Shown one piece after another: positions 45,681 to 55,091 of a stretch of DNA of 64,000 nucleotides (positions within the stretch are counted from its first letter, which is position 1; the number at the start of each line of letters is the position of its first letter). The notes beneath the pieces are model-generated. The model saw only the letters and a program-made list of their open reading frames with translations. It was not told the DNA's origin and did no database searches. Location: assembly GCA_902626585.1 (NCBI GenBank), contig CACOGA010000007.1, forward strand, positions 1-64,000, written 5' to 3'. A program made the position numbers and the translations under genes. The DNA is from an uncultured Bacteroidota bacterium (GTDB lineage Bacteria > Bacteroidota > Bacteroidia > Flavobacteriales > Flavobacteriaceae).

Positions 45681-46732
45681 ACTTTATATCTCCAGTTGTG
45701 ATTATCTTCTAATTCATTTGTCTGTATGCCGACTAGGTTAGACTTCAGTTTTTCGGCGTAAGATTTCTCCTGTTCCATCAATTCAAATAGCTCACCTTTG
45801 TGTTGAAAGGCACTAATTTGACTAACAACAGCTGCCGTTCCAGCTCCAAAAATCTCTTTTAGTGATCCGTTTTTAGCAGCTTTTTTCAACTCATCTACTC
45901 TTAGTTTTTTAATTTCTACCTTAAGTCCAATATCCATTGCAATCTGTATCAGACTTTTTCTTGTCACACCATCCAATATTGTATCGGTGGTGGGAGCTGT
46001 AATTAACGTATCGTTAATTCTGAAGAAAATATTCATAGTTCCTGCCTCCTCGAGGTAATTATGTTCATTTGCATCAGTCCAGATTACTTGATCGAACCCT
46101 TCATCATTTGCAAGTCGAGTGGGATAAAATTGGCCTGCGTAATTTCCAGCAGCTTTTGCATATCCGACTCCTCCTGAAGCAGCTCTACTAAATTTATCAG
46201 CGACAAGAACTTTTAATTTTTTGGTGTAGTATAGAGTGGCTGGGGCACAAATAATCATGAATTTGTAGTTTTTTGAAGGAACCGCTTGAATTGCAAACTC
46301 GTTTCCTATAACAAATGGTCTTAGATACAACGACTTTCCATCCCCATGTTTAACCCAATCCCTCTCAATATCAACCAATTTTGTTAGTGCATCAAAAAAT
46401 AAATCTTTTGGAAATTCAGGAATTGCCATTCTAACAGCTGACTTATTAATTCTTTCAAAATTTTGATCTGGTCTAAACAACCATACTTCATCATTTTTAT
46501 CTTTATAAGCTTTCATGCCTTCGAATATTGCCTGACCATAATGCAATACACTTGCTGATGGTTCTATAGAGATGGGTTGATATGGTTTAATTGTTGGATT
46601 TATCCATCTACCGTCAATAAAATCACATTCAAACATATGATCAGTAAATACGGATCCAAAAGAGAAATTATTAAAATCTACATCATGAATTTTACTTTTT
46701 TCAATTCTTGTAATTTGGATTTTTTGACTCAT
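45677..46732 (-). CDS. ilvE: branched-chain amino acid aminotransferase
   Basis: The 351-aa PLP enzyme transaminates Val, Leu and Ile with 2-oxoglutarate. It shows HYGQAIFEGMKAY, YLRPFVIGNE, the Schiff-base Lys in GGVGYAKAAGNYAG, and LEEAGTMNIFFRI, the long BCAT-II form. Length is normal for the family. An exact -7 box lies 23 nt before the ATG. Confidence 0.93.
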   Translation of the reverse strand: MSQKIQITRIEKSKIHDVDFNNFSFGSVFTDHMFECDFIDGRWINPTIKPYQPISIEPSASVLHYGQAIFEGMKAYKDKNDEVWLFRPDQNFERINKSAVRMAIPEFPKDLFFDALTKLVDIERDWVKHGDGKSLYLRPFVIGNEFAIQAVPSKNYKFMIICAPATLYYTKKLKVLVADKFSRAASGGVGYAKAAGNYAGQFYPTRLANDEGFDQVIWTDANEHNYLEEAGTMNIFFRINDTLITAPTTDTILDGVTRKSLIQIAMDIGLKVEIKKLRVDELKKAAKNGSLKEIFGAGTAAVVSQISAFQHKGELFELMEQEKSYAEKLKSNLVGIQTNELEDNHNWRYKV

Positions 46733-46755
46733 AATAAAACGGATAAAAATTCACG

Positions 46756-46763
46756 CAAAATTA
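46756..46763 (-). promoter_or_regulatory. -7 promoter box for ilvE
   Basis: TAATTTTG on the minus strand matches TAnnTTTG exactly, 23 nt upstream of the ilvE ATG. The divergent TIGR01777 gene has only a near match (TATATTTA). Confidence 0.45.
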
Positions 46764-46801
46764 ATCAATTAAATTATATTTACTCCAACTTTAAATTATA
46801 A

Positions 46802-47707
46802 ATGAGAGTATTAATCACAGGAGCTACCGGTTTGATTGGTTCAAGAATTGTTAAAGACTGTCTTGAAAGAGATATTAAAGTTAATTTTTTAACCACAAGA
46901 AAAGATAAGTTAGATAGTCTTCCTGGATGTGACGGTTTTTATTGGAATCCCCAAAAAAACATAATTGATATAGATTGTTTTAATGAAATTGACTCAATCA
47001 TAAATTTATCAGGCGCCTCAATTTTTAGAATTTGGACAAAAAAAAATAAAGAACTTATTTTAAATAGTAGAGTTCAAAGTTTGAATTTTTTAAGGGATAA
47101 AATTATTGAGAATAATGTAAAGATAAACTGTATTGTTTCTGCTAGTGGTATTGGATCATATCCAAGTTCAGATATTCATGAATTTGATGAAACTGAACTA
47201 AATAGAAGTAATTATTTTTTGTCAGATGTAATTAAGGAATGGGAGAAAGCAACAAATTCATTTAAAAAAATTGCTGAAAATACTGCAATTGTTAGAATAG
47301 GTTTAGTGCTTTCAGATAGGGGTGGTGTTTTGAAACAGACTATGCAACCAATGTCGTTTGGGTTTGGAGTATATTTTGGTTCAGGAAATCAATGGCAATC
47401 ATGGATACATATTGAGGATATTTCCAACATTTTTATCCACATATTAAAAAACAGGCTTTCAGGAATTTACAATGGTGTTGCTCCCAATCCACTAACAAAC
47501 TTCCAATTTACTAAGGTAATTTCAAGTATTAGAAAATATGTTTTCTTTTTAATTCCTGTTCCGAAATTATTCTTTAAACTGATTTTTGGCGAAATGCATA
47601 TCATTCTTTTCAAGAGCCAAAAAGTTTCATGTAAAAAAATTCAAGAGTCGGGGTTTAACTTTAAATTCCAAAATCTGAGAAATAGCATTGAAGATATTAT
47701 TTCGTGA
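46802..47707 (+). CDS. TIGR01777/YfcH-type SDR oxidoreductase
   Basis: The 301-aa protein has an extended SDR fold with an N-terminal dinucleotide site MRVLITGATGLIGSRI, then INLSGASI, SASGIGSYPSS, VRIGLVLSDRGGVL, SWIHIEDI and NGVAPNPLTN, which together define the YfcH/TIGR01777 group. Such proteins bind NADP(H); their reaction is unknown. It is divergent from ilvE and ends 59 nt before grpE. Confidence 0.86.
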   Translation: MRVLITGATGLIGSRIVKDCLERDIKVNFLTTRKDKLDSLPGCDGFYWNPQKNIIDIDCFNEIDSIINLSGASIFRIWTKKNKELILNSRVQSLNFLRDKIIENNVKINCIVSASGIGSYPSSDIHEFDETELNRSNYFLSDVIKEWEKATNSFKKIAENTAIVRIGLVLSDRGGVLKQTMQPMSFGFGVYFGSGNQWQSWIHIEDISNIFIHILKNRLSGIYNGVAPNPLTNFQFTKVISSIRKYVFFLIPVPKLFFKLIFGEMHIILFKSQKVSCKKIQESGFNFKFQNLRNSIEDIIS

Positions 47708-47710
47708 CAT

Positions 47711-47745
47711 TTTGGCATTAATTTCAATATGGCAGTAATTTTGCA
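47711..47745 (+). promoter_or_regulatory. grpE-dnaJ promoter: TTTG-N21-TAATTTTG, overlapping a sigma-54-like site
   Basis: A -33 TTTG (47711-47714) and an exact -7 box TAATTTTG (47736-47743) are 21 nt apart, fitting the vegetative Bacteroidota promoter. Overlapping it, TGGCAGTAATTTTGCA (47730-47745) has GG and GC elements 10 nt apart, as in sigma-54 -24/-12 promoters. Either reading puts the start about 15-20 nt before the grpE ATG. Confidence 0.5.
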
Positions 47746-47766
47746 ATAACCTAACAAAACATACAA

Positions 47767-48282
47767 ATGGCTAAAAAAAAATCAAAAAAGGAAGCTGAGG
47801 CCGATAAAAGTATCGATTTAAATGATAATCATGCTGAAGAGATAAGTTTGGATGACCAAATTAAAGAGGAAAAAGATAAATTCTTAAGACTTTTTGCTGA
47901 ATTTGAAAATTATAAAAGAAGGACTGCTAGGGAAAGAATTGAGCTTTTTTCCACGGCAAGTGAAGAAGTTATGATCTCTCTTTTACCTGTTTTAGATGAT
48001 TTTGACCGAGCATCAGTTGAAATAGAAAAGGATAAAGACAACGAAATTCTTAAAGGTGTCTTACTGATTAAAAACAAACTTTTTGATTCTTTAAAATCCA
48101 AAGGCTTGGATTTGATTGAGGTAAAAAAAGGTGATGAATTTAATGCTGATGATCACGAGGCTGTCACCCAGATACCCGCCCCAAACAAGAAAATGCAGGG
48201 AAAAATCATCGATGTCATTGAAAAAGGGTACAGACTAGGTGAAAAAGTCATTAGATATCCAAAAGTTGTAATAGGTAAATAG
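47767..48282 (+). CDS. grpE: nucleotide exchange factor GrpE
   Basis: GrpE releases ADP from DnaK. The 171-aa product has a charged N-terminal tail, a long coiled-coil helix (about 30-75, [19 protein letters not shown]) and the C-terminal beta domain with [20 protein letters not shown] and [18 protein letters not shown]. dnaJ follows after 2 nt; dnaK is not in the window. Confidence 0.95.
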   Translation: MAKKKSKKEAEADKSIDLNDNHAEEISLDDQIKEEKDKFLRLFAEFENYKRRTARERIELFSTASEEVMISLLPVLDDFDRASVEIEKDKDNEILKGVLLIKNKLFDSLKSKGLDLIEVKKGDEFNADDHEAVTQIPAPNKKMQGKIIDVIEKGYRLGEKVIRYPKVVIGK

Positions 48283-48284
48283 TT

Positions 48285-49394
48285 ATGAAGGAAGATTATT
48301 ACAAAACGTTAGGGGTAGGCAAAGGTGCATCAGCATCTGAAATAAAAAAGGCTTATCGAAAAATGGCCATTAAGTATCACCCTGATAAAAATCCAGGGGA
48401 TAAAGCCGCTGAAGAAAAATTTAAAGAAGCTGCTGAAGCATATGACGTCCTAAGCAACCCAGAAAAAAAATCACGTTATGACCAATTTGGTCATCAGGCT
48501 TTCCAAAACGGTGGTGCCGGCTTTGGTGGCGGAATGAATATGGACGACATTTTTAGCCAATTTGGAGATATTTTTGGAGGTGCTTTTGGTGGGTTTGGTG
48601 GATTTGGCGGATCTCAAGGAAGACGAGTGATGAAGGGAAGTAATTTAAGAGTTAGGGTAAACTTAACCCTTGAAGAAATATGTAATGGGGTAGAGAAAAA
48701 AATTAAAGTAAAGAGAAAAGTTTTAGCACCGGGAGCAACATTTTCAACTTGTTCTCACTGTAATGGTACCGGTCAAGTAACCAAGGTGACCAACACAATT
48801 CTAGGTAGAATGCAAACTTCAACCACCTGTCCTCAATGTAATGGTAGTAGTCAAATTTTGGATGACAGGCCAAGTGGGTCAGATCCGAATGGAATGATCA
48901 TCAAGGAGGAAACTGTAAAAATTCCCATACCGGCCGGTGTTGTTGACGATATGCAGCTAAAAGTTTCAGGAAAAGGGAATGAGGCGCCTGGAAATGGTAT
49001 CAGTGGGGATTTATTAGTGGTTATAAATGAGGTCCCGCATAAAAAACTTCAGAGAGAAGGTGATAATTTACACTATGAATTATATGTAAGTATCCCTGAC
49101 GCAATCCTTGGAACCAACAAAGATATTGAGACAGTTTCTGGTAAGGTTAGAATTAAGATTGAGGCAGGCATGCAGTCAGGTAAAATCCTAAGGCTAAGGG
49201 GGAAAGGAATTCCAAGTATAAACGGTTATGGGACAGGTGATCTTCTAGTACATGTAAATGTTTGGACACCAAAGACTCTTGATAAAAAACAAAAACAATT
49301 TTTTGAGTCTATGAAAAATGATGATCATTTTGAACCAAAGCCAGAAAATTCTGAAAAGTCGTTTTTTGATAGAGTTAAAGACATGTTTTCTTAA
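48285..49394 (+). CDS. dnaJ: chaperone DnaJ with reduced zinc finger
   Basis: The 369-aa protein has a J domain with HPD in [10 protein letters not shown], a Gly/Phe-rich linker (about 70-112), then a cysteine domain and C-terminal substrate domains ending [12 protein letters not shown]. Only two CxxCxG motifs are present (CSHCNGTG and CPQCNGSS), where canonical DnaJ has four, so at most one zinc site forms. I recall the same reduction in other Flavobacteriaceae, so it is probably ancestral to the family rather than a defect. It forms an operon with grpE. Confidence 0.93.
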   Translation: MKEDYYKTLGVGKGASASEIKKAYRKMAIKYHPDKNPGDKAAEEKFKEAAEAYDVLSNPEKKSRYDQFGHQAFQNGGAGFGGGMNMDDIFSQFGDIFGGAFGGFGGFGGSQGRRVMKGSNLRVRVNLTLEEICNGVEKKIKVKRKVLAPGATFSTCSHCNGTGQVTKVTNTILGRMQTSTTCPQCNGSSQILDDRPSGSDPNGMIIKEETVKIPIPAGVVDDMQLKVSGKGNEAPGNGISGDLLVVINEVPHKKLQREGDNLHYELYVSIPDAILGTNKDIETVSGKVRIKIEAGMQSGKILRLRGKGIPSINGYGTGDLLVHVNVWTPKTLDKKQKQFFESMKNDDHFEPKPENSEKSFFDRVKDMFS

Positions 49395-49471
49395 TTTTTT
49401 ATTAAATATTTATTACATAATAAACTTCTTACTCATTAAACATTATATTTAGGTATAAGACTGTATATTTT

Positions 49472-50398
49472 ATGAAAAATCTACTTTTCATTGATTCTGT
49501 TTCAAAAAATTTTGGCCCTCACACCGCGTTAAATAATGTTTCAATAAATATTCCTGAGGGTTGTATTTATGGATTATTAGGTCCAAATGGCGCAGGAAAA
49601 ACAACACTCATTAGGATTATTAACCAAATTTCGGTTCCTGACTCTGGAAAAGTATTTTTCAATGACCAGGAGCTAAACTTAGATCATATCAAACAAATTG
49701 GTTATTTGCCAGAAGAGCGTGGTTTGTATCCAAAAATGAAAATAGGTGAACAGGCCATCTACTTAGCTCAGCTCAAAGGTATGGATAGAAACACAGCTAG
49801 ACATGAATTAAAAAAATGGTTTGAAAAGTTTGATATTTCTGATTGGTGGAATAAAAAAGTTACCGAGCTTTCAAAAGGAATGGCCCAAAAGGTTCAATTT
49901 ATTGTGACGGTTCTTCATAAGCCTAAATTATTAATTTTCGATGAGCCTTTTTCAGGTTTTGATCCGATTAACGCAAATTTAATAAAGGATGAAATTTTAA
50001 AACTAAACAAAGAAGGAGCGACCGTTATATTTTCAACACATAGAATGGAATCAGTTGAGGAGTTATGCGAAAATATTGCATTAATCAACAAGTCAAATAA
50101 AATTCTCGATGGTAATTTGGATGAAATAAAGAAAAATTTTAAAACAAATACTTTTGAAGTTGCGGTTAACACCCCTGATGCTAAAGATCTTCAGAATAAA
50201 TTAAAATTAGAGTATGAAACCTCAGCCCCAACATTCAAAACAATTGGTGATAATTTAAGGATGAATGTAAAATTAGCCTCTGGTCAAAGTTCTGTTAAAC
50301 TTGTTAATTTCTTAAATAAAAACTCACGATTAATTCATTTTAAGGAGGTCATACCCAATGTAAATGAAATATTTATTGAATCAGTACAAAACGATTAG
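49472..50398 (+). CDS. ABC transporter ATPase (NatA-like)
   Basis: The 308-aa ATPase has Walker A GLLGPNGAGKTTL (about 34-46), signature LSKGMAQKVQ, Walker B LLIFDEPFSGFDP and the switch His in FSTHRM, with a C-terminal extension of the kind found in Na+/drug exporters. It pairs with the permease starting 1 nt after its stop. The substrate is unknown. Confidence 0.88.
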   Translation: MKNLLFIDSVSKNFGPHTALNNVSINIPEGCIYGLLGPNGAGKTTLIRIINQISVPDSGKVFFNDQELNLDHIKQIGYLPEERGLYPKMKIGEQAIYLAQLKGMDRNTARHELKKWFEKFDISDWWNKKVTELSKGMAQKVQFIVTVLHKPKLLIFDEPFSGFDPINANLIKDEILKLNKEGATVIFSTHRMESVEELCENIALINKSNKILDGNLDEIKKNFKTNTFEVAVNTPDAKDLQNKLKLEYETSAPTFKTIGDNLRMNVKLASGQSSVKLVNFLNKNSRLIHFKEVIPNVNEIFIESVQND

Positions 50399-50399
50399 T

Positions 50400-51698
50400 A
50401 TGGAAAAGTTTTTGATTATAACCTCTAGAGAATATTTAAATAAAATAACTAACAAAACTTTTATCTTATCAACGTTATTTACTCCGTTAATTCTTGTTGG
50501 ATTAGTATTTCTGATTGGATGGCTTGCTAGCACAAATAATGATGAGGTAAATAATGTTTCAGTTGTTGATAATTCAGGATACATTTTTGATAAATTAGAA
50601 TCAACCAAATCATTAAAATATGTTGAATTAGAAAATTTTAATTTAGAAGATGCTAAATTAATATCAAAAACTAAATCCGATTTTGGACTATTGTACATAG
50701 AAAATTTCGAATCCCCTAAAGAAGTTGCTGAGACAATTACTTTTTACTCTGAAGATGCTCCATCATTAACAGTGATTAGCAATATTGAAAACCAATTAGA
50801 AAATATTTTAACCAATAAAAATTATAAAATTAATGATATTGACATTAATAAGATAAATAGTAACAAAGTATATGTCAGTTTATTTCAAGAGACATTCGAA
50901 GGAAAAAAAACAACAAAAGTTGATAGTGCTGCTGGTTACCTTTTAGGTATGTTTTTAGCTTTTTTGCTATACTTCCTGATTTTCGCTTATGGAGGAATGA
51001 TCATGGCAAGTGTAATTGAAGAAAAAAGCAGTAGGATAATTGAAGTTATTGTGTCATCTGTTAAGCCATTTTATTTGATTTCGGGAAAAATTATTGGTAC
51101 TTCACTGGCCTCGATTACCCAATTTATTGTTTGGGGAATACTATTTTATGGATTCAGCTTCTTCATCTCTACAACCTTTGGAATTACTTCAACATATGAA
51201 AACAATGAGTTTATGTTAGCTGCTGAGAGTAGTGCCGTTCCGGAAGCAGCTCTTAAAATAATTTCGTCATTATTTAATTTACCTCTATTAAATATATTTA
51301 TTGCCTTTATATTTTATTTTGTTGGAGGTTATTTACTCTTTTCATCTATGTTTGCTGCTGTTGGCGCCGCTGTTGATAATCAAACTGACGCCCAACAATT
51401 ATTATTACCCGTTACCTTTATTATCATAATTGCATTGTATGTAGGTATTTTTACGGCCGAAAATCCTGACGGAATAGTTTCAATCATATTTTCAATGATT
51501 CCCTTTACTTCACCTATTCTAATGATGATGCGAATTCCAAGTGGTGTTCCAATTATTGAGCAAATTATTTCTTTGGTAATTTTATACTCAACAGTAATTT
51601 TAATTATCTGGATTGCAGCTAAAATATATAGAATTGGTATATTGATGTATGGAAAAAAGCCTTCCTACAAAGAGTTAATTAAATGGCTTAAATACTAA
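50400..51698 (+). CDS. ABC-2 type permease (NatB-like)
   Basis: I set the start at ATG 50400 (MEKFLIITSREYLNKITNKT, 432 aa), since the track start lies inside the upstream gene. One helix (about 21-43) is followed by a large external domain (about 45-175) and five more helices with the family motif VIEEKSSRIIEVIVSSVKPF (about 204-223). This topology is that of NatB/ABC-2 exporters. It works with the ATPase just upstream. Confidence 0.86.
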   Translation: MEKFLIITSREYLNKITNKTFILSTLFTPLILVGLVFLIGWLASTNNDEVNNVSVVDNSGYIFDKLESTKSLKYVELENFNLEDAKLISKTKSDFGLLYIENFESPKEVAETITFYSEDAPSLTVISNIENQLENILTNKNYKINDIDINKINSNKVYVSLFQETFEGKKTTKVDSAAGYLLGMFLAFLLYFLIFAYGGMIMASVIEEKSSRIIEVIVSSVKPFYLISGKIIGTSLASITQFIVWGILFYGFSFFISTTFGITSTYENNEFMLAAESSAVPEAALKIISSLFNLPLLNIFIAFIFYFVGGYLLFSSMFAAVGAAVDNQTDAQQLLLPVTFIIIIALYVGIFTAENPDGIVSIIFSMIPFTSPILMMMRIPSGVPIIEQIISLVILYSTVILIIWIAAKIYRIGILMYGKKPSYKELIKWLKY

Positions 51699-51703
51699 TA
51701 ATT

Positions 51704-52867
51704 ATGTCCAAAATTTTAATAATTGAAGATGAACCAGCCATCAGAAGGGTTCTTGTGAAAATACTTTCTGAAGAAGATAAATCCCATGAAATTGATGAAG
51801 CTGAAAACGGTATTGATGCGATTAATCAGGTTAAGAAAAATTCATATGATTTAATCATTTCAGACATAAAAATGCCAAAAGTAGATGGAATGGAGGTCCT
51901 TGATTACTCTAAAAAAAATAATCCAGAAACCCCCATTATCATGATTTCTGGTCATGGAGATTTGGAATTGGCTGTTGATTCAATGAAAAAAGGAGCTTTT
52001 GATTACATTTCAAAGCCTCCCGATTTAAACAGACTATTAACAACAGTTAGAAATGCTTTAGACAGAAAACAACTTGTTATTGAGAATAAATTGTTAAGAA
52101 AAAAAATTAGCAAGAATTTTGAAATGATTGGAAAAAGTAAGGCGATAAATGAAATTAAAGATTTAATTGATAAAGTAGCTGAGACCGATGCTAAGATTTT
52201 GGTTAATGGACCCAACGGATCAGGGAAAGAACTTGTTGCTAAATCAATTCATAATTTAAGTAAAAGAGCTCATCAACCACTAATTGAGGTTAATTGTGCT
52301 GCTATCCCGAGTGAATTAATTGAAAGCGAATTATTTGGGCATGTAAAAGGTTCATTTACAGGCGCAGTAAAGGATAAAGTTGGAAAATTTGAGGCAGCTC
52401 ATAATGGTACAATTTTTTTAGATGAGATAGGAGATATGAGTCTTTCTGCGCAAGCAAAAGTATTAAGGGTTCTTCAAGATAATTGTATTCAAAAAGTTGG
52501 GGGAGGTAAAGATATCAAAATTGATGTTAGAGTAATAGCCGCTACCAACAAAGACTTAAAAAAAGAAATTGAGGATGGTAAGTTTAGAGAAGATTTATAC
52601 CACAGATTAGCCGTTATAATAATTGATGTTCCCCCTTTGAATTCAAGAAAAGATGACATACCATTGCTAATTGAACACTTCGCAAATAATATTGCTGATT
52701 CCCAGGGAAATGAGGTTAAGAAGTTCTCAAAAAAAGCGATTGAATTAATGAAAAAGTACGACTGGTCAGGAAATGTCAGAGAACTGAGAAATGTAATTGA
52801 AAGATTGATAATCCTTGGAGATAAAGAAATCTCACCAAAAAATGTAAAAGATTTCATAAAAATTTAA
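51704..52867 (+). CDS. sigma-54-type response regulator lacking a DNA-binding domain
   Basis: The 387-aa protein has a receiver domain (phosphorylated Asp54 in IISDIKMP, Lys104) and an AAA+ domain with Walker A GPNGSGKE (169-176), the sigma-54-contact loop GSFTGA (216-221; usually GAFTGA) and Walker B FLDEIGD. It ends at VRELRNVIERLIILGDKEIS... without the Fis-type HTH that NtrC proteins carry. Flavobacterial homologues I recall also lack it. It may activate sigma-54 from solution or be tethered by a partner. No histidine kinase is next to it. Confidence 0.88.
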   Translation: MSKILIIEDEPAIRRVLVKILSEEDKSHEIDEAENGIDAINQVKKNSYDLIISDIKMPKVDGMEVLDYSKKNNPETPIIMISGHGDLELAVDSMKKGAFDYISKPPDLNRLLTTVRNALDRKQLVIENKLLRKKISKNFEMIGKSKAINEIKDLIDKVAETDAKILVNGPNGSGKELVAKSIHNLSKRAHQPLIEVNCAAIPSELIESELFGHVKGSFTGAVKDKVGKFEAAHNGTIFLDEIGDMSLSAQAKVLRVLQDNCIQKVGGGKDIKIDVRVIAATNKDLKKEIEDGKFREDLYHRLAVIIIDVPPLNSRKDDIPLLIEHFANNIADSQGNEVKKFSKKAIELMKKYDWSGNVRELRNVIERLIILGDKEISPKNVKDFIKI

Positions 52868-52868
52868 A

Positions 52869-54248
52869 ATGAGATTTATATTTATTTATCTGATTTCCAT
52901 AGCCACTTTTGCCCAAACTGATGAGCAGGTGTTTAGAGAAATATACACGAACTCATTAACTGAGGGTAAAAGTTATGAGTGGTTGGATTATCTCTCAAAT
53001 CAAATTGGCGGGAGATTATCAGGTTCTTTAAATGCCGAAAGAGCTGTCAATTGGACCAAATCAGAATTGGAGTTATTAGGTTTAGATAAAGTTTGGCTAC
53101 AACCCGTTATGGTTCCAAAGTGGGTAAGAGGAGCCCCTGAATTTGCATATATAGAAACATCACCAGGAAAAACAACTCAAGTTAATATTTGTGCATTAGG
53201 AGGTTCAATATCTACCCCAGCTACGGGGATCAAAGCAAAACTTGTTGAGGTAAAAAGCTTTGAGGAACTTGAAAAATTGGGTAGAGATAAAATTCAAGGT
53301 AAAATTGTTTTTTATAATAGGCCTATGGATGCAACTCTGATTGACACTTTCAAAGCATATGGTGGTTGTGTTAATCAAAGATATGAAGGGGCTGTCAATG
53401 CAATTGAATATGGAGCTGTTGGAGTGATTGTAAGATCGATGAATTTAAAAATTGATGATTTACCACACACTGGAAGTATGACTTATGGTAATACTCCTGT
53501 TAATGACAGAATCCCTTCAGCGGCAATAAGTACACAACATGCAGATTTACTAAGCTCAATGTTAAAAATGGATAATGAAATTCAATTTTACTTCAAACAA
53601 AATTGTAAACAAATGGACGATGTTTTATCCCATAATGTCATTGGGGAAATTACGGGTTCCGAATATCCAGATGAGTTTATTCTTGTTGGTGGACATCTTG
53701 ATTCTTGGGATATTGGTGACGGTTCTCATGACGATGGAGCTGGGTGCGTTCAATCTATGGATGTATTAAGACTATTAAAAGTTTCAGGAATTACACCCAA
53801 AAGAAGTATTCGGGTCGTATTATTTATGAATGAAGAAAATGGATTAAGAGGAGGCAATAAATATGCTGAAGAAGCTTTTAGAAAAGGAGAAAATCACATT
53901 TTTGCTTTGGAGAGTGATGCTGGTGCATTTACCCCGAGGGGTTTCTATTTCGATACGGATGAAAGTAATTTTGCTCAGATATTGAGTTGGAAAGAACTAT
54001 TTAAACCTTATTTAATTCATTTTTTTGAGTTAGGTGGTAGTGGAGCAGATATAGGACCATTAAAAACCCCTTACAACGTACTCAGTGGATTAAAGCCAGA
54101 TTCTCAAAGATATTTTGATCATCATCACTCTGCTAATGATGTTTTTGAAACTATTCACAAAAGAGAACTTGAACTTGGGGCAGCTACCATGACAGCACTT
54201 GTTTATCTGATCGACAAGTATGGTATTGTAAATAAATTAAAGCTTTAG
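52869..54248 (+). CDS. exported M28 metallopeptidase (carboxypeptidase Q-like)
   Basis: The 459-aa protein has a signal peptide (MRFIFIYLISIATFAQ), a PA-like insert, and the M28 co-catalytic zinc motifs: GGHLDSWDIGDGSHDDGAG (His, Asp) and FMNEENGLRGG (Glu-Glu), with a later YFDHHHSANDV. Similar to carboxypeptidase Q and aminopeptidase families. It starts 1 nt after the regulator stop and overlaps the kdsA stop by 4 nt on the other strand. It is probably a periplasmic peptidase. Confidence 0.87.
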   Translation: MRFIFIYLISIATFAQTDEQVFREIYTNSLTEGKSYEWLDYLSNQIGGRLSGSLNAERAVNWTKSELELLGLDKVWLQPVMVPKWVRGAPEFAYIETSPGKTTQVNICALGGSISTPATGIKAKLVEVKSFEELEKLGRDKIQGKIVFYNRPMDATLIDTFKAYGGCVNQRYEGAVNAIEYGAVGVIVRSMNLKIDDLPHTGSMTYGNTPVNDRIPSAAISTQHADLLSSMLKMDNEIQFYFKQNCKQMDDVLSHNVIGEITGSEYPDEFILVGGHLDSWDIGDGSHDDGAGCVQSMDVLRLLKVSGITPKRSIRVVLFMNEENGLRGGNKYAEEAFRKGENHIFALESDAGAFTPRGFYFDTDESNFAQILSWKELFKPYLIHFFELGGSGADIGPLKTPYNVLSGLKPDSQRYFDHHHSANDVFETIHKRELELGAATMTALVYLIDKYGIVNKLKL

Positions 54249-55069
54249 GATCTAAAGGAGTTAAAGGTGCTTCGGATCGAAACTAACCTTTCTATAATTT
54301 CTTCAAGTTTATTGATTGGTAGCATATTTTTTCCATCACTTTTTGCGCTATTTGGGTCAAAATGTGTTTCAATAAATAATCCATCAACGCCATTTACGAC
54401 ACCAGCACGTGCAATAGTTTCAATCATCTCAGGAAAACCACCGGTTACCCCCGATGTCTGATTTGGTTTTTGTAATGAATGTGTTACATCCAGAACAGTA
54501 GTTGCATAAGATTTCATTGTTGGAATCCCTCTAAAATCAACAATTAAATCTTGATATCCAAACATTGTTCCTCTGTCTGTTATCATTACATTCTTATTTC
54601 CTGATTCCACAATTTTATTAACGGCAAACCTCATACTTTCAGGACTCATAAATTGACCTTTTTTTAAATTTACCGTCTTCATTGTCTTTGCAGCAGCAAC
54701 TAGTAAATCAGTTTGTCTTACTAAGAATGCCGGGATTTGCATAATATCAACGTATTCAGCAGCAAGTTTTACATCATTTTCGTTATGAACATCTGTAATG
54801 ACAGGTATATTAAAATGATTTTTAACATTATTTAAAATATTAAGTGCTTTTTCATCACCAATCCCTGTAAAGCTGTCAATTCGACTACGATTAGCTTTTT
54901 TAAAGCTTCCTTTGAAAATATATGGGATTCCAAATTTATCACATATTTCTATGCACTTTTCTGCAATTTTGAATGCCATTTCTTGGCCTTCAATTGCACA
55001 TGGTCCAGCAATCAAAAAGAAGTTATTTGATTTTAGATGCTTTAAATTTGGAATATGATTCAAATCCAT
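54245..55069 (-). CDS. kdsA: 3-deoxy-8-phosphooctulonate synthase (KDO-8-P synthase)
   Basis: KdsA joins phosphoenolpyruvate and arabinose 5-phosphate in lipopolysaccharide core synthesis. The sequence shows FFLIAGPCAIEGQEMA, GSFKKANRSR, ITDVHNENDV, MQIPAFLVRQTDLL, ITDRGTMFGY, DVTHSLQKPN and IETHFDPN. I set the start at ATG 55069 (MDLNHIPNLKHL, 274 aa): it matches the family N-terminus and lies 14 nt after an exact -7 box. The track's TTG at 55117 is upstream of the promoter box. Confidence 0.95.
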   Translation of the reverse strand: MDLNHIPNLKHLKSNNFFLIAGPCAIEGQEMAFKIAEKCIEICDKFGIPYIFKGSFKKANRSRIDSFTGIGDEKALNILNNVKNHFNIPVITDVHNENDVKLAAEYVDIMQIPAFLVRQTDLLVAAAKTMKTVNLKKGQFMSPESMRFAVNKIVESGNKNVMITDRGTMFGYQDLIVDFRGIPTMKSYATTVLDVTHSLQKPNQTSGVTGGFPEMIETIARAGVVNGVDGLFIETHFDPNSAKSDGKNMLPINKLEEIIERLVSIRSTFNSFRS

Positions 55070-55083
55070 AAAAAGAATTTTTA

Positions 55084-55091
55084 CAAATTTA
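55084..55091 (-). promoter_or_regulatory. -7 promoter box for kdsA
   Basis: TAAATTTG on the minus strand (exact TAnnTTTG) lies 14 nt before ATG 55069 and downstream of the ORF-track start at 55117, so it decides the start codon. Confidence 0.55.
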
